NCBI GenBank assembly: GCA_030068075.1
Contig: JAINVK010001250.1
Span: forward strand, 1 to 64,000
Source of the DNA: Paguma larvata
Taxonomy: Eukaryota > Chordata > Mammalia > Carnivora > Viverridae
Reading direction: 5' to 3'
DNA length: 64,000 nucleotides
In this document: positions 24,559-36,090 of the stretch, piece after piece
Numbering within the stretch: the first letter of the stretch is position 1
Layout of the letters: each line of letters starts with the position of its first letter
The notes under the pieces: generated by a model
What the model saw: the letters and a program-made list of their open reading frames with translations, nothing else
The model's database searches: none
What the model was told of the DNA's origin: nothing
Position numbers and translations under genes: made by a program

Positions 24559-25435
24559 AAATAGTATATATAAATTACTAAAAGTCACTCGTTTTCCCTG
24601 CTTTTCATTTTTTCTTTCCGAAAATAAATAATGTCCAAAAATCCTAGAGAAGACAAAACATACTTTCAGTAGGCTAGGCGAATATAAAAATTACCAATAT
24701 CGCTTATATTAAAAAATGTCCAATTATTCTTTTCCTATGGCCAAATAAACGGTATAGTCAGGTCGGTTCAGTGAAATAAAGAAAAATTGAGTCCCGGCAG
24801 CATGTTACGAAGAAAAAGAGTTAAAAGATTTGGTTCCCAGGCTGTGCCCCTACTCCCTACTCAAGACACCAAACAGAATAAACCATTAGCAAAGAATTAA
24901 AATAGCTACGTTATCTGTAACACGAGAATACTAGATACTACTAAAGTTTTCTTTCTGTTCCAAAAATTCTATTCCTAACCTAGTGCTTTGGACGCACTTC
25001 TTTCAAGGGCCTTTTTGAAAGAGGGTGCTAAAAGATGTGATCTTTCAATTCATAAGACTGTTACAGTTTCTTTCTTTGGATTACAATTAACAGAAAAGCC
25101 TGGAAAAAAAAACCAAAGAGGAGTATTTTTAAATCAGAAAAAAACTAGGCCAACCCAGCTAATTACTGGTGACCCTCTCCGTCCCATGCAGCTAGTTGCT
25201 TCACACCCACTCTTCCCACACCTTCTCTCCTCCAGTTCCTCTCCCTCCAAACCTCAGACCTCAATCCCCCTGAAGGACCTGAGGTTACTGAAACCAAACA
25301 CGACTTATTCTGGAAAACAGGAGCGAACGGTTTGCCAACTCGGGTAGGAGGTTCTTTCTTATCTTTACAGCCTCATCACCAAACTTAGTGTCTAGTACAC
25401 GGCGGACACCTAATTTTACTCCTCTATATGACTTA
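24559..25435. other. Unassigned intron 1 sequence
   Basis: A 119-codon plus frame (24988-25347) shows no recognisable domain and no exon-like splice borders. Confidence 0.4.
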
Positions 25436-25595
25436 TTAGACCAGTGATTTCTTTTTAGAAATGCAAAATTTCAGGTCCCCCCCAGACCTACTGAATCGAA
25501 AATGCAGGTAGGGGGACCTAGCATTCAGTTTTAAAAAGCCCTCCAGGTAAGATTTTGATGCACACTCAAGTTTGAGGGCCACTTTTAAACATGCC
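25436..25595 (+). mobile_element. MER5A-like hAT relic
   Basis: Contains agacctactgaatc and gccctccaggtaagattttgatgcacactcaagtttgaggg in the order found in MER5A-class elements. Diverged; ends not resolved. Confidence 0.6.
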
Positions 25596-25734
25596 GGGAA
25601 ACCAACTTTCTGTTCATCACTGCCTCTGGCCAACAAACAAACGAAATGCTGATTTTTCTCAGCAGCCCCCAGTTACAAATGCTTGGGCCCACATGATGCT
25701 GTCAACCACTTAATTTCTGTCTCCAGCCTGCACA

Positions 25735-25925
25735 CAGGATGAACTTCAGAGTCGAATAACTGAGTTTAACTTACGGCTCTTAGATTTAACAGCTCTGTGA
25801 CCTTACAGCTACACTTAATTAAAGGCATCCGTAAAGGAGGAATAGTATCAAATACCTCCATGAATAAGAGATCACTTATAGAAAGGTGCCTGGCACACAG
25901 AAGACCTTTAATAAATTTAACATCT
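25735..25925 (+). repeat. MIR
   Basis: Order 'gactgagttt..acggctctta', 'agctctgtgacctta', 'ggaatagtatcaaatacct', 'ggtgcctggcacacagaag..tttaataaat' is a sense MIR. Confidence 0.75.
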
Positions 25926-26083
25926 TTTCCCTTTCTTCCCTACCACCTGCACCGAGTCCCTCTACTTCATACAGGCAAGGCTCCAGAAGAACCGCACTCC
26001 GGCTCTCCTATACAGAAAATCTCCCCAATGAAGTTTTTCTTCTGGAAAATACTGTAGGAGGGAAATGAAGTCCCCCAGAACCA

Positions 26084-26243
26084 GGGGCACTTGGGTGGCT
26101 CAGATCTCACTGTTCAGGAGTTTGAACATGTCAGGTCCGCACTGACAGTGTGGAGCCTGCTGAGGATTCTTTCTCTCTCCCTCTCTCTCTCTGCCCTTCC
26201 TTTCTCTCTCAAAATAAAGAAATAAATTAAAAAAAAAAAAAAA
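26084..26243 (+). mobile_element. SINEC with deletion in the head
   Basis: ggctcag joins directly to atctcactgttcagg, removing about 35 bp of the tRNA-like region. Confidence 0.9.
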
Positions 26244-27199
26244 GAGTTCTACAGAACGAAATACAGGACAGCAATTCCAAAAAGGTAGTCCAAAAGCTAG
26301 CAGGAAAAGCAAGTCACATAAAAGTGTGCACTTTCATTAAGAAAAAGAAAGAAGCATTAAGTGGAACATAGGCAACTTTCTCTTAAGTGGTCAAAATAAA
26401 TCGCCAGCAGTGGATGGACAGAAATATGACACTGGGGTTGGTGGGGGGGGGGGGTGGTGGTGGTTAGTGTTAGAAAATCCAAGAGAACTGGAATACATAC
26501 AGGACCCATATTAAAGCGGTCCAGGCATTCAAATCTCATTCCCTAGACTGTCCGGAACAACATCAATGTCAAATTTTGTCCCAATATTGTCACGCTATAC
26601 GTTCTGATTTTTGGTTCAAAAAAGAATATGGTCACCAGGAAAACGACATGAATGAAGTTAAGAATCTTGAGGGGATTTTACCATAAAAAAGTCCCAACTT
26701 CGGCTCCTCACTCCCTCTAAATCTATCATTAAGTCTCATAATGAAACATGTGACCCCTTGACTACTAGCCCTTTGCATAGGAATGGAAGTCGATCAGTGA
26801 CTGTGATAGGTCATTATGCCGAATTATTTGTCACAGTCACCAGGATGGAAGAATTAGTTCAGTTGGCACCTTCAGCTTTAATTCTTACGCCACTCGCTGC
26901 CATCTAGGATGGGACAGCCCTCTACTTTTGCTATTATGTTGAGTAGTTAACAATCCAGACCGTAGGACCCGAGCGAAATTTAAGCGTCTGTGCCTTTCAA
27001 GGGGTGCCTTCTCCGCCCCCCCTCCCCCGAGAACTCGGAAGAAGGAAAGCCAGCCCTAAGCTGAAGGACACCATGCTGGGCACAGTAAAACCACAAACTT
27101 AGTGCCTTGCCCTCCGGAACCTTGAATTCCAGCACCGGCTCCTCCAAGCAACAACCAAACAACTTCTATCCACCGCAGATGGTTACTCAACTTTTTTCA
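26244..27199. other. Unassigned intron 1 sequence upstream of the CpG island
   Basis: Contains a G-rich tract (26434-26463). No gene or named repeat. Confidence 0.45.
26434..26463 (+). repeat. G-rich tract with quadruplex potential
   Basis: ggggttggtgg followed by an uninterrupted G run and ggtggtgg. Confidence 0.7.
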
Positions 27200-27709
27200 G
27201 TCAACACTGTCCCCCCGCTTCACGCAGCCGGACGCATTCCCCCCTCCCTCCGAAACTCCAAAACGAAAGAAGCCTCCCCTTTGGCCACCTTTACCGCCTC
27301 CTCCCAGCACCACTGACCAAGTGTCCCAAGGCGCCAAGCGAGGGTCCCAAGCGAGGCCGGGGCCCGACGGCTGCTCCAGTCTCCGCGTCCCAGGACACGC
27401 CCGAAGTCGCTGCCGGGTCCCCGCTCCCCTAAATTCTCTCGATCCCCTTCGGCCCCTCTCCTCCTTCCAAACCCGCCGTCCCCGCCCGGCGGCCCGCCGG
27501 TCCCACCAGCTCGTCCCTAGACAAACCCGGAACACGGCGCCGGCCCCCGCCCTGGGGCGGGCTCAGGCCCAGCCGGTCCGCGCGGAGTCCCCGGCTCCCG
27601 CCCCGCGGCCCGGACCGCCGGAAGACTCGCGCCAGGACGCAGGCGAGGAAGCGCCAGGGGGCCTGGCCCGGGCGCCCGCTTCCCCCGGCCAGAGCAGGGC
27701 AAGACTCAC

Positions 27710-27791
27710 CTTCGTACTGCAGGTCCACCAGGACTAACAGGAAGGGGAACACCGAGCCCAGCCGGCTGGTCACAGAGCCGGGGGCCACCAT
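27710..27791 (-). CDS. DNAJC3: DNAJC3 (p58IPK) coding exon 1: start codon and signal peptide
   Basis: The minus strand encodes MVAPGSVTSRLGSVF followed by PFLLVLVDLQYE (27 residues), which I recognise as the N-terminus of DNAJC3/p58IPK, an ER-lumenal J-domain and TPR co-chaperone of BiP that also restrains PERK and PKR. The hydrophobic run VFPFLLVLVDL is the core of the ER signal peptide. The start codon is at 27791-27789 with G at -3 and G at +4. The exon ends in phase 1 with G at 27710, followed by the donor GTGAGT (27709-27704). Joining to exon 2 restores the Gly-Ala-Glu-Cys continuation expected for the family. The exon sits in a CpG island; the 5' UTR lies above 27791 but its cap site cannot be fixed from sequence. 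Confidence 0.96.
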
Positions 27792-28024
27792 GTCCGAGGG
27801 CGCGGGCAGTGAGGAGGAGAGACGGTGCGGGGCCCACCAGCCCCGCCGGCGTTCAGGGTGCAGCTGCGCCCGCCCGCGGTCGGCTCTCGCTCAGGCCTAA
27901 GCGGCAGCTGGCGCCCACCAGAGGAAGGCAACTATGGGCGGGGCCCGGGCGACGCTACGCCCCGAGCGCCGCCGCCGCCCAATCGCCTTCTTTCCGGCCC
28001 CGCGCCTACTGGGCTCGCCGGGAT

Positions 28025-28043
28025 CGTGGTTCGCGCTGATAGG
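28025..28043 (-). promoter_or_regulatory. ER stress response element-like site upstream of DNAJC3
   Basis: Read on the gene's strand this is CCTAT-N9-CCACG. The ER stress response element (ERSE) is CCAAT-N9-CCACG, bound by NF-Y and by ATF6/XBP1. Spacing and the CCACG half are exact; the CCAAT half has one change (A to T). It lies about 235 bp upstream of the start codon, where an ERSE would be expected for this UPR target. Confidence 0.55.
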
Positions 28044-28099
28044 CTGCGGGGACCGCCGCCCCGCCCCATCTCTGATAGGACAACGTGGAGGCACGAGAC

Positions 28100-28295
28100 G
28101 AGGCAGCGTCCGCTGGTCGTGGAGCTGTCAGGGAGCTCCAAACGGCCGCGGCCAGCGGGAGGGAGGCGGCCGGGGCGGCTGTGTGGCGGACGCCGAGTCC
28201 GCATGCGCAGGCCGCGAAGGCTTTCCGACCGGGTCGCTCCTGGAGCCGGAGGTTAGCCAGGAAGAGGTTTTCCGGTGTGCTATTCGGAAAGCAAG
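28100..28295 (+). ncRNA. Candidate first exon of a divergent lncRNA (DNAJC3-DT-like)
   Basis: In human, I recall a divergent non-coding transcript (DNAJC3-DT) leaving the DNAJC3 promoter on the opposite strand. Here the plus strand has a good donor, GCAAG|GTAAAG, with the exon ending at 28295; the 5' end is unknown and 28100 is a placeholder. There is no transcript evidence in the sequence itself. A second donor-like site, GGAGG|GTGAGC, lies near 28495. Confidence 0.3.
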
Positions 28296-28420
28296 GTAAA
28301 GCCGCCGCGTCCGTAACGAGAAGGCCAAGCCAGGTCCCAGGAAGTCCGAGCGCCTGAAGTGGAGATCTCGGAATGGACCGGCGAACTGCAGGGTCTCGGA
28401 GCGTGCTACCTCCAGCCGAG

Positions 28421-29080
28421 CGTCTGGGAACGAGTACAGACTCCCCTGAAGAGTGCGCGAGAAACGACCAGAGGCCCAAGCTTGGTAGAGGAGGGTGAGC
28501 TGATGGAGCCTGGAGCATTTCAGGGACAGCCGGGCAGAAATACATTAGAGACCTGAGGCCCGTGAAGTTGGTCTGGAAACCTGGGAACCCCCTTCCCACC
28601 ACTGGCCAGCGGACCAGCGTGCCCAGAAAAGAGAACAATTCTGGAAGATTCTGTAAAGAAGTCCCGAGGGAGGCACAGCAGTTAAAGAGAGCAAGGGGGT
28701 CTGGAGACTAGCCAATGTCAACCATAAGGGGAGGTGGAGACTTGTTAGGACAGATCTTGCATCATGTCTTCATCAGAGAAAACTCAGCAAGAGAGATGGG
28801 AACTTGAACAAATTAAGATTCATGTTACTCACTTTAGCGTTAAGTTTGTTCAAAGCCACTTTCTCTGGTGTCCCCAACACAATCCGGCTCGCAAGCCGTA
28901 CACCAGCGATGTTTTAGGCGAGTAAGACAGTAATGCTTTTCTGTGTTTATTGCCAAGCATAAACCTATTACTTTACCAATAAGTATAAAAATGAGTATTA
29001 AATAAAACGCTCATGTAATATTATAATAAATAGATGAATCTTTGGACAGTTGGGATGAATTAATATTGATTTTTTAAACA
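28421..29080. other. Intergenic sequence after the DNAJC3 CpG island
   Basis: Unique-looking and falling in GC. It may contain more of a divergent non-coding transcript. No gene. Confidence 0.4.
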
Positions 29081-29655
29081 GCTCTATGTCCACCCCCATG
29101 TTCATTGCACCACTACTTTCAATAGCCAAGACATGTAAACAACTTGAGCACCATTAACAGATGAATTAATGGATAAAGAAAATGTGGCACACCTGCATGA
29201 CTATTATTTAGCCATAAAAAAGGAAATCCTGCCATTTGCAACAACATGGATGGACCTTGTGAGCATTATGCTAAGTGAAATAAATCGAAGAAAAATAAAT
29301 ACTATATGATCTTATCTGTGGACTCTAAAAAACTCAGATAGAACAAATTGGAGGTTGTCAAAGGTGGTCAAAAGTTTCAAACATCCAGTTACAAGAGAAG
29401 TCCTGTGAATATAATGTACAACATGAAGAGTATTGTTAACAATTATACTGTATTTGAAAAAGTAATAATACTGTATTGTATATATGGAAGTTGCTAAGAG
29501 TTCTCATCACAAGAAAAAAATTGTAACTGTGGTGATGGATAGTAACTAAACCTATAATCATTTTGTAATATGTGCATATATCAAGTCATTGTACACCTAC
29601 AACTAATACGATGTCATATGTCAATTATAGCTCAATAAAAAATGTAAAAATTGGG
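29081..29655 (+). mobile_element. L1 3'-end fragment
   Basis: tcattgcaccactactttcaa, tggataaagaaaatgtggca, tttgcaacaacatggatgg and tatagctcaataaaa in order are a classic L1 3' end. Confidence 0.85.
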
Positions 29656-30054
29656 ACAGTTCTATGTCTTCTGATTTTTGATTATATGAAATTAATGATA
29701 AAATGTCTTATATACAATGGGTAAACTCTTCAAAACAAACTTTCTAAAGTAAATTCTAATAGTCGATGTCTTTATAAAGGTTTTTTGGTGAAAATAACAC
29801 AAATCATAAAGACTTTATTATTTTCCAGATTCTATATCTATACATTTATATATCTAAATATCTAGATATCTAAATGTTTAATATAGATATTAATACCTAA
29901 ATATCTCATATCTAAATTATCCTTACCTCCAAATCCAAGCATAGAAACAATTGCACTTACAAACACAATATTTAAAGGACAGATAATGTCAAAATGGATA
30001 ATAAAAGAAATAGCATGAATCAATTATAAGCTGTCTACATGGTATGATGAACCT
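29656..30054. other. AT-rich sequence with ATATCTAA repeats
   Basis: Degenerate repeats of (a)tatctaa(a) from about 29838 to 29917. No gene. Confidence 0.6.
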
Positions 30055-31545
30055 CCCATTATGATCAGTCGATTTCAACAAAGATGCCAAGACAATTCAA
30101 TGGGGCAAAGGTAGTCACTTCAACAAATGATACTAGAACAACTGGATATCCATGTGCAGAAGGATGGAGTTGAACCCTTTCTGAACTTAGACCATACACA
30201 AAAACTAGCTCAAGTTGGATCATAGACCGAAGTATAAAATCTAAAACTATAAAACTCATAGAAGAAAATAGTAGTACATCTTCACATTCTTAGGTTAAGT
30301 AAAGACTTCTTAGACACAACACCAAAAAGACAAGCACAGAGGAATAATTAAAGTGGATTTCATAAAAACTTAGATTTTTGTGTGCTTCAAAGGATGCCAT
30401 CAAGAAAATGAAAAGACAATACACAGGATGGAAGAAAAAAATGCAAATCATAGATTTGATAAGGGAATTGTATCCAAAAAAATTTACATGTACATATATC
30501 CTTTTACACAACTCGAGAATAAAAAGACAACCCAACTAAATGGGCGAATAATCCGAACAGGCATTTTTCAAAAGAATATATGTAAATGGCCAATAAGTAC
30601 ATGAAAAAAACAGTCCAATTTCCCATTAGGGAAATGCAATTCAAAACCACAATAAGGTACCACTTCACACTTGATAGAATGGCTGTAACCAAGAGGAACA
30701 ATATCAACAGTTGGTGAGGATATGGAGAAATGGGAATTTTCACATTTTGCTATTGGGAATGTAAAATGGTACAACCACTGGAGAAAACAAACATCAAAAC
30801 GTTAAGCGTAGACTTACCGTACCACCCAGCAATCCACCCCTAGATACGTAGTTAAGAAAACTGAAACCCTGTTCACACAAAATCTTGCTCCATGGACATT
30901 CCTAACTATTATATGATCAAAAGTAGAAACAGTTCAGGTGCCCGTCAGCAAGAGAGTGGGTAAACTGTGCTAAATCCATTCAATGAAATATTATTTGGCT
31001 ATAAAAAAGGAATAAAGGGCTGATACATGTTACAACATGAATGAACTTTGAGGAAAATTATGCTAAGTGAAAGAATCTGGTCACAAGAAGCCACGAACTG
31101 TAGACTTCCATTTATGTGAAATGACCAGAATAGGTAAATCCACACAGCCAAGAAGATTGGTGGTCTCCTGGGGCTGGGGGTAAAGAAGAACCGGGAGTGA
31201 CTCCTAACATGGATAGGGGTTCTTTTGGGGGTGATGAAAATATTCTTACACTAGGTGGTGGTGATGGTTGCACATATCCATAAATATACTAAAAAATAAT
31301 TGTACACATTTATTTTTTCACTTTTCAGAGAGAGCGCACGTGAGCAGGAGAGAGGGGCGGGGGGGAGAGAGAAAGAATCTTAAGCAGGCTCCATGCTCTC
31401 ATGGAGCCCCAAACCAGGCTCAGTCCCATCACCCTGGGATCATGACCTGAGCCTAAGTCAAGAGTCAGATGCCACCCAGGAACCCCTAACTATACACTTT
31501 AAATGGGTAAATTATATCGATTATAACTCAATAGAGTTGTTTAAA
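30055..31545 (+). mobile_element. L1, ORF2 C-terminal part to 3' end
   Basis: caaagatgccaagacaattca, gccatcaagaaaatgaaaag, gggaaatgcaattcaaaacc and accacccagcaatccacccc in order. Frames are broken throughout. A SINE interrupts it at 31309-31487; it ends with ttataactcaatagagttgt. Confidence 0.85.
31309..31487 (-). mobile_element. SINEC inserted in L1
   Basis: Antisense copy. Flanks tgtacacattta / ctatacacttta are weakly similar, part of the L1 3' text. Confidence 0.85.
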
Positions 31546-31730
31546 AAACCAAAAAAAAGTAAAGGGATGGAAAAAATATCATGCAGACACTAATCAAAAG
31601 AAAGACAGCTGGGGTGGTTATCTAAAGTAGTCAAACCTATAGAAACAAAGCAGAATGGTGGTCCCAGGGGTTTGAAGGAGGCAGAATGGGGAGCTGTTGT
31701 TTCAGTTTCACGTTATGGACAAGTTCTATT
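31546..31730. other. Short unassigned stretch
   Basis: Likely L1-derived remnant; no gene. Confidence 0.4.
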
Positions 31731-31857
31731 GCACAACTCTTGATTTCGGCTCAGGTCATGATCTCACCATTCCTGGGTTTGAGCCCTGCATCGGGTTCTG
31801 CACTGAGCATGGAGCCTGCTTGGGATTCTCTCTCCCCCTCTCTCTGCCCCTCCCCTA

Positions 31858-31896
<39 letters not shown>

Positions 31897-31910
31897 AACA
31901 TTTTTAAAAA
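31731..31910 (+). mobile_element. SINEC missing its 5' head
   Basis: Starts at caactcttgatttcggctcag, so the first about 30 bp (A box) are absent. Long (CT)n run at 31863-31895. Confidence 0.9.
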
Positions 31911-32046
31911 ACCATTATCATACATTTCACATACTTTGACTTCAGTGCAATTAAATTGAAAGTCCACAATAAACAGATGTTTCTAAGTCATGTGCTTGGA
32001 AACAAAAAAATGTGTCTCTAAATTAGTCATCGTAAAAACAAAATCG

Positions 32047-32280
32047 GGGATGCCTGGGTGGCTCAGTCGGTTAAGCATTCGACTTCAGCTCAGGTCATGA
32101 TCTCACGGTTCGTGAGTTCAAGTCCCACATCGGGCTCTGTGCTGATGGCTCGGAGCCTAGAGACTGCTTCAAATTCTGTGTCTCCCTCTCTCTCTGCCCC
32201 TCCCCCTATCATGCTCTGTCTCTCTCTCTCTCTGAAAAATAAACATTAAAAACAACTTTAAAAACACCAAAAACAACAAA
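32047..32280 (+). mobile_element. SINEC, near consensus
   Basis: Full copy with target duplication aaaaacaaaatcg (32034-32046 and about 32283-32295). Confidence 0.95.
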
Positions 32281-32439
32281 CAAAAACAAAATCGTCCCCA
32301 AAATTCCAAATTACACAAAACGAGATGATAATGGAAACGCCACATTATTGTAGTTTGTGGAATACTGCTACAGCAAGTGACATGGCTGCTACGTTCAGCT
32401 CAGGATGCTAGAAACACTAGAAGGCAGGAATAAAGAAAC

Positions 32440-33125
32440 AGAAGGAAAGGAATAATGAAAACTGAGCAGAAATTACTGTATCGGAATGGCAAAGAAATAT
32501 GAGGGATCTAAACCCAAAAGCTCATTATTGATAGAAGTTACAAAACACACATAAATAGAACAAGCTTTAAAAAATCGAGAAAAGACAGATTAGAATTTAA
32601 AGGAACACACAACTACAAATATGGTGGAGATGTTTTAATTTATAAGAAAAAACATCAAATGTCTTTATGCCAATAAATTTGAAGTAGAGATGAAAGGAAA
32701 ATAGAATGTCTGAAACAGCCAATTGCTGTTAAAAAAAAGTAAATTAGTAATTACGTGTCTCTTCCCAAAAAAGAAGCCACCTGGCCCCCACAGATTTGTA
32801 ATCCCTGCTTTACACAAAGTAGTTCAGAGTATTTTTAAAAAGAGGAAACTCTCTCCAACTCATTTTAAGAGGCCTGATGATAACATTAGAAAGAAAAGGA
32901 AATCATCAACTAAATCATAAGGATAGATAAAGCAGTCTTATGTGGAATATTTCCAGATCAAATTCAGGTAGTTAAAAATGAAAGATAACAAAGAAGAGGT
33001 TATCCCGGGATACAAGGATCAATCAACATCAAAACGTCTTTCAATGAAGTACATCAAATTAACAGATGAAAAATCATTCTCATATATTCAATCCTCAAAC
33101 AACACGCAGCACTCATTCATTTAAA
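32440..33125 (+). mobile_element. L1 ORF2-type fragment
   Basis: aaaactgagcagaaattact, atgccaataaatttgaag and gatcaatcaacatcaaaacg match the middle of L1 ORF2. All frames are broken. Confidence 0.65.
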
Positions 33126-33141
33126 AAAAAAAAAAAGCGGT

Positions 33142-33350
33142 GGGTGCCTGGGTGGCTCAGTCAGTTGGGCCTCCAACTCTTGATTTTTCAGCTCAGGTCA
33201 TGATCTCATGGTTTCTGAAATTGAGCCCCACACTGGGCTCTGGGCTGATAGCATGGAGCCTAATTGGGATTCTTTCTCTCCCTCTCTCTGCCCCTCCTCC
33301 ACTCTCTCTATCAAAATAAATAAACTTAGAAAGAAAGAAAGAAGAAAAGA
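33142..33350 (+). mobile_element. SINEC copy
   Basis: Head gggtgcctgggtggctcag; tail of AAGA repeats. Confidence 0.93.
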
Positions 33351-33980
33351 AAAGAAAAAATAATCTCACCCAAAATATGGAAGCAAATTGCTTTAACTTG
33401 GTAATTGATATTTACCAAAACTTCTACTTTGAACATGATAGCAACAGATCAGTATCTCCTTTCCTTCTTGGAAATCACCCAAAGCCACCGGCATCACCGC
33501 AACAAATAAGAAACAGAAAAGCTAACTGCTACCTCCACAAAATGTAAGAGAATGTTGAATCTCCAATTCCCAAAGTAAGTGGGAGGAAGGCCAAACAGCA
33601 GAGGAATCAGAAGAGATACCTGATAATGCACATCTAAACAAAACAAAACTGCAGCAAGATAGTTCTCCAAGGCAGAGGCATTTCCTATACTGCAAAACCC
33701 AAATACCTCACTTGCAACAAGATGAATGAGGTATACCGGTTGGTGGCAGAAGCTACTTAGAACACACTCTAGTTCCAAGTAGCAAAAGATATGGACTTGA
33801 CCATGATTCGCTTATTTCTGAATTATCATCTCCCGGAAGCGATGTATCACCATGGAAGAGAGAGAAACTTCACATGATGAACAGTCTCGTGGTTACATGT
33901 CTCCCTGTGCACAGGAAGGGTAAACACTAGACTAATTCATACCAATTCTTGGATCATAAGAAAAATGATGACCAGTATGG
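33351..33980. other. Unassigned, probably L1-derived
   Basis: AT-rich. A 94-codon minus frame (33778-33494) is antisense to probable L1 text and shows no domain. Confidence 0.35.
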
Positions 33981-33984
33981 GACA

Positions 33985-34800
33985 GAGCTCCATCTTTTCC
34001 TCTATACAAACTTCCTACAAAAACAGTTTTAGGAAAACTTCACCTCCTTTCGAGATAAGTAATCAAAAAGGACAAAATCAAACGGCCAATAGGTACGAGA
34101 CAGTGCACAGCATGATTTGTCACCAAGGAGACGCAAATTAAAACCACTACACACCCACCAGCATGACTTGAAATGAAAAACATTGGACACTATCAAGGTT
34201 GCAACTGCACTTAGATCAACTGTAAGTTTCATACATTGCTGGTGAGCATGAGATGATAGGATCACTTTGGAAAAGCTGTTTAGTAATGCGTTACAAAGTT
34301 AAATCTCTGGGGCGCCAGGGCGGCTCAGTCAGTTAAGTGTCTGATTCTTGGTTTCAGCTCAGGCCATGACCTCACAGTTCATAAGTTCAAGCCCCACATT
34401 GAGCTCTGTGCTGACCTGCAGAGCCTGCTTGGGATTCTCTCCCTCCCCCCTACATCTCTTTCAAAAATAAATAAGCTGCATAAATTTTTTTAAAGTTAAA
34501 TCTATGTCTACTTGATAACCTAGCAATTCCATTCCTAGGCATTGGTATTAGAGAAATGAAAACATATGTCCACAAAAAGCCTCGTACAATAATGTTCATA
34601 GCAGCTTTATGTATAATAGCCACAAACGGAAAATATCTCAACAGGAGAAAGGATTTTTAAAAAAATGATAAACTCATTCATATAATAATTTTAAAAATAT
34701 AAACACAAAGGACTGTACTGTAACAACATGACTATACTTAATATTGAACTGTACACTTAAAATTATTAAGATGGTAAATTTTTGTTATATGTATATATAT
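33985..34800 (+). mobile_element. Old L1 ORF2/3' fragment split by SINE
   Basis: gacaaaatcaaacggccaat, cattgctggtgagcatgag and (after the SINE) acctagcaattccattcctagg, aatgttcatagcagctttatg in order. Confidence 0.75.
34309..34490 (+). mobile_element. SINEC copy inserted in L1
   Basis: Target duplication aaagttaaatct before (34296-34307) and after (34491-34502). Confidence 0.95.
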
Positions 34801-34811
34801 ATATATATATC

Positions 34812-35019
34812 TTTTAATCATTTGAGAGAGAGACAGAGACAGAGAGAGTGTGTGCACATGTACAGGGGAGGGGCAGAGAGAGACAGAGAATCCCAAGCAG
34901 GCTCTGCACTGTCAGCACAGATTCCCCATATGGAGCTTGATTCCAAGAACCGCAGGATCATGACCTGAGCCAACATCAAGAGTCGGATGCTCAACCGACT
35001 GAGCTACCCAGGTGCCCCT
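34812..35019 (-). mobile_element. SINEC copy
   Basis: Antisense; preceded by an (AT)n run at 34789-34811. Confidence 0.93.
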
Positions 35020-35029
35020 AGCTATGTAT

Positions 35030-35690
35030 ATTTTACCACAATTAAAAATAATAATACAAAAGACTATTTGCTGGATAATTCCATTTATATGAAAAAGTTC
35101 ACAAAAAACAACACTACTCTATAGTGATAGAAGTCTGAATGGAAATTACCGCTGGGTAACGGGTATTATCTATGAAGAGTCATCAGAATCCTACATATGG
35201 GAAATGTTATGTATTTTGATTTGGTGATGGACCACAGATCATGATATATTTAGATGTTACATATATTGTATGAGCATAGGTAGTGTATACTTAGTATCTA
35301 GCACTTCCCTGTAAATAAGCAATACATCAAAAGAACAAGTAGGGATACGGAGCTAGGAAGGAACTGGAGAAAGAGCAGTGATAATTGAAAGCTGACGGAA
35401 TGCAGGAAAAATGTGGAAGAAAAAAGAAGCAGCAGTTACAGCAATGAAGGTCAAACTGGAAAGGAAAATCACACCGAAAACCTAGAAAGATGTGTACGGT
35501 ATAGGAATCAGAAAAGGAAGCAAAATGAAATTAAATATAAGGTTTTTAAAAATTAAAATATGAGTTGTGGCTACATGGGTGTGTTAATTTTGTGATAATT
35601 CGATGAGCTATGCATTTATGATCTGTGCAGTTTTCACAGGGATATGATAATTCAATAAAAATGTTTATTAAAATAAGGATTGGCAGAAAA
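35030..35690 (+). mobile_element. L1 3'-end fragments
   Basis: ataattccatttatatgaa near 35070 and tgtgataattcgatgagct near 35592, ending in ttcaataaaaatg, are L1 3' UTR-like. The middle (35330-35530) is unassigned. Confidence 0.55.
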
Positions 35691-35852
35691 AGTTGATGTG
35701 AAAGCCAGGCAAGCAATATCCAATTCTACACACACTTCTCAGTTCCCAACAGAGAAAATGGAAATACAGAAAGAGAACACATGTATCAATACATAAGACA
35801 ATTTTCCAAGATAAAAGAGGATTTGAATCTCTACCTTAAAAGAACACACTTT

Positions 35853-36073
35853 GGGGCGCCTGGGTGGCTCAGTCGGTTAAGCGGCCGACTTCAGCTCGGG
35901 TCATGATCTCACGGTCTGTGAGTTCGAGCCCCGCGTCGGGCTCTGTGCTGGCACTCAGAGCCTGGAGCCTGCTTCGGATTCTGTGTCTCCCTCTCTCTCT
36001 GCCCTTCCCCTGCTCATACTCTGTCTCTATGTCTCTCAAAAATAAATAAATGTTAAAAAAAATTTAAAAAAAA
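35853..36073 (+). mobile_element. SINEC, near consensus
   Basis: Full copy; target duplication aaaagaacacactttg on both sides. Confidence 0.96.
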
Positions 36074-36090
36074 AAAAAGAACACACTTTG

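Larger units (their letters stand above)
27200..28420. promoter_or_regulatory. DNAJC3: CpG island, DNAJC3 promoter
   Basis: GC- and CpG-rich block in an otherwise AT-rich neighbourhood, covering DNAJC3 exon 1 and its upstream side (above 27791 for this minus-strand gene). It contains several GC boxes (for example ggggcggggc near 27934), a CCAAT at 27978-27982, an NRF1-like CGCATGCGCA around 28200 and an ERSE-like composite at 28025-28043. Long open frames on both strands here are GC-driven and match no protein I know. Edges are judged by eye. Confidence 0.8.

Noticed and set aside
27651..27664. CTCF-like GCGCCAGGGGGCCT in the DNAJC3 island
   Set aside because: The right half fits but the left CCAS bases do not; weak match compared with 36980-36993.
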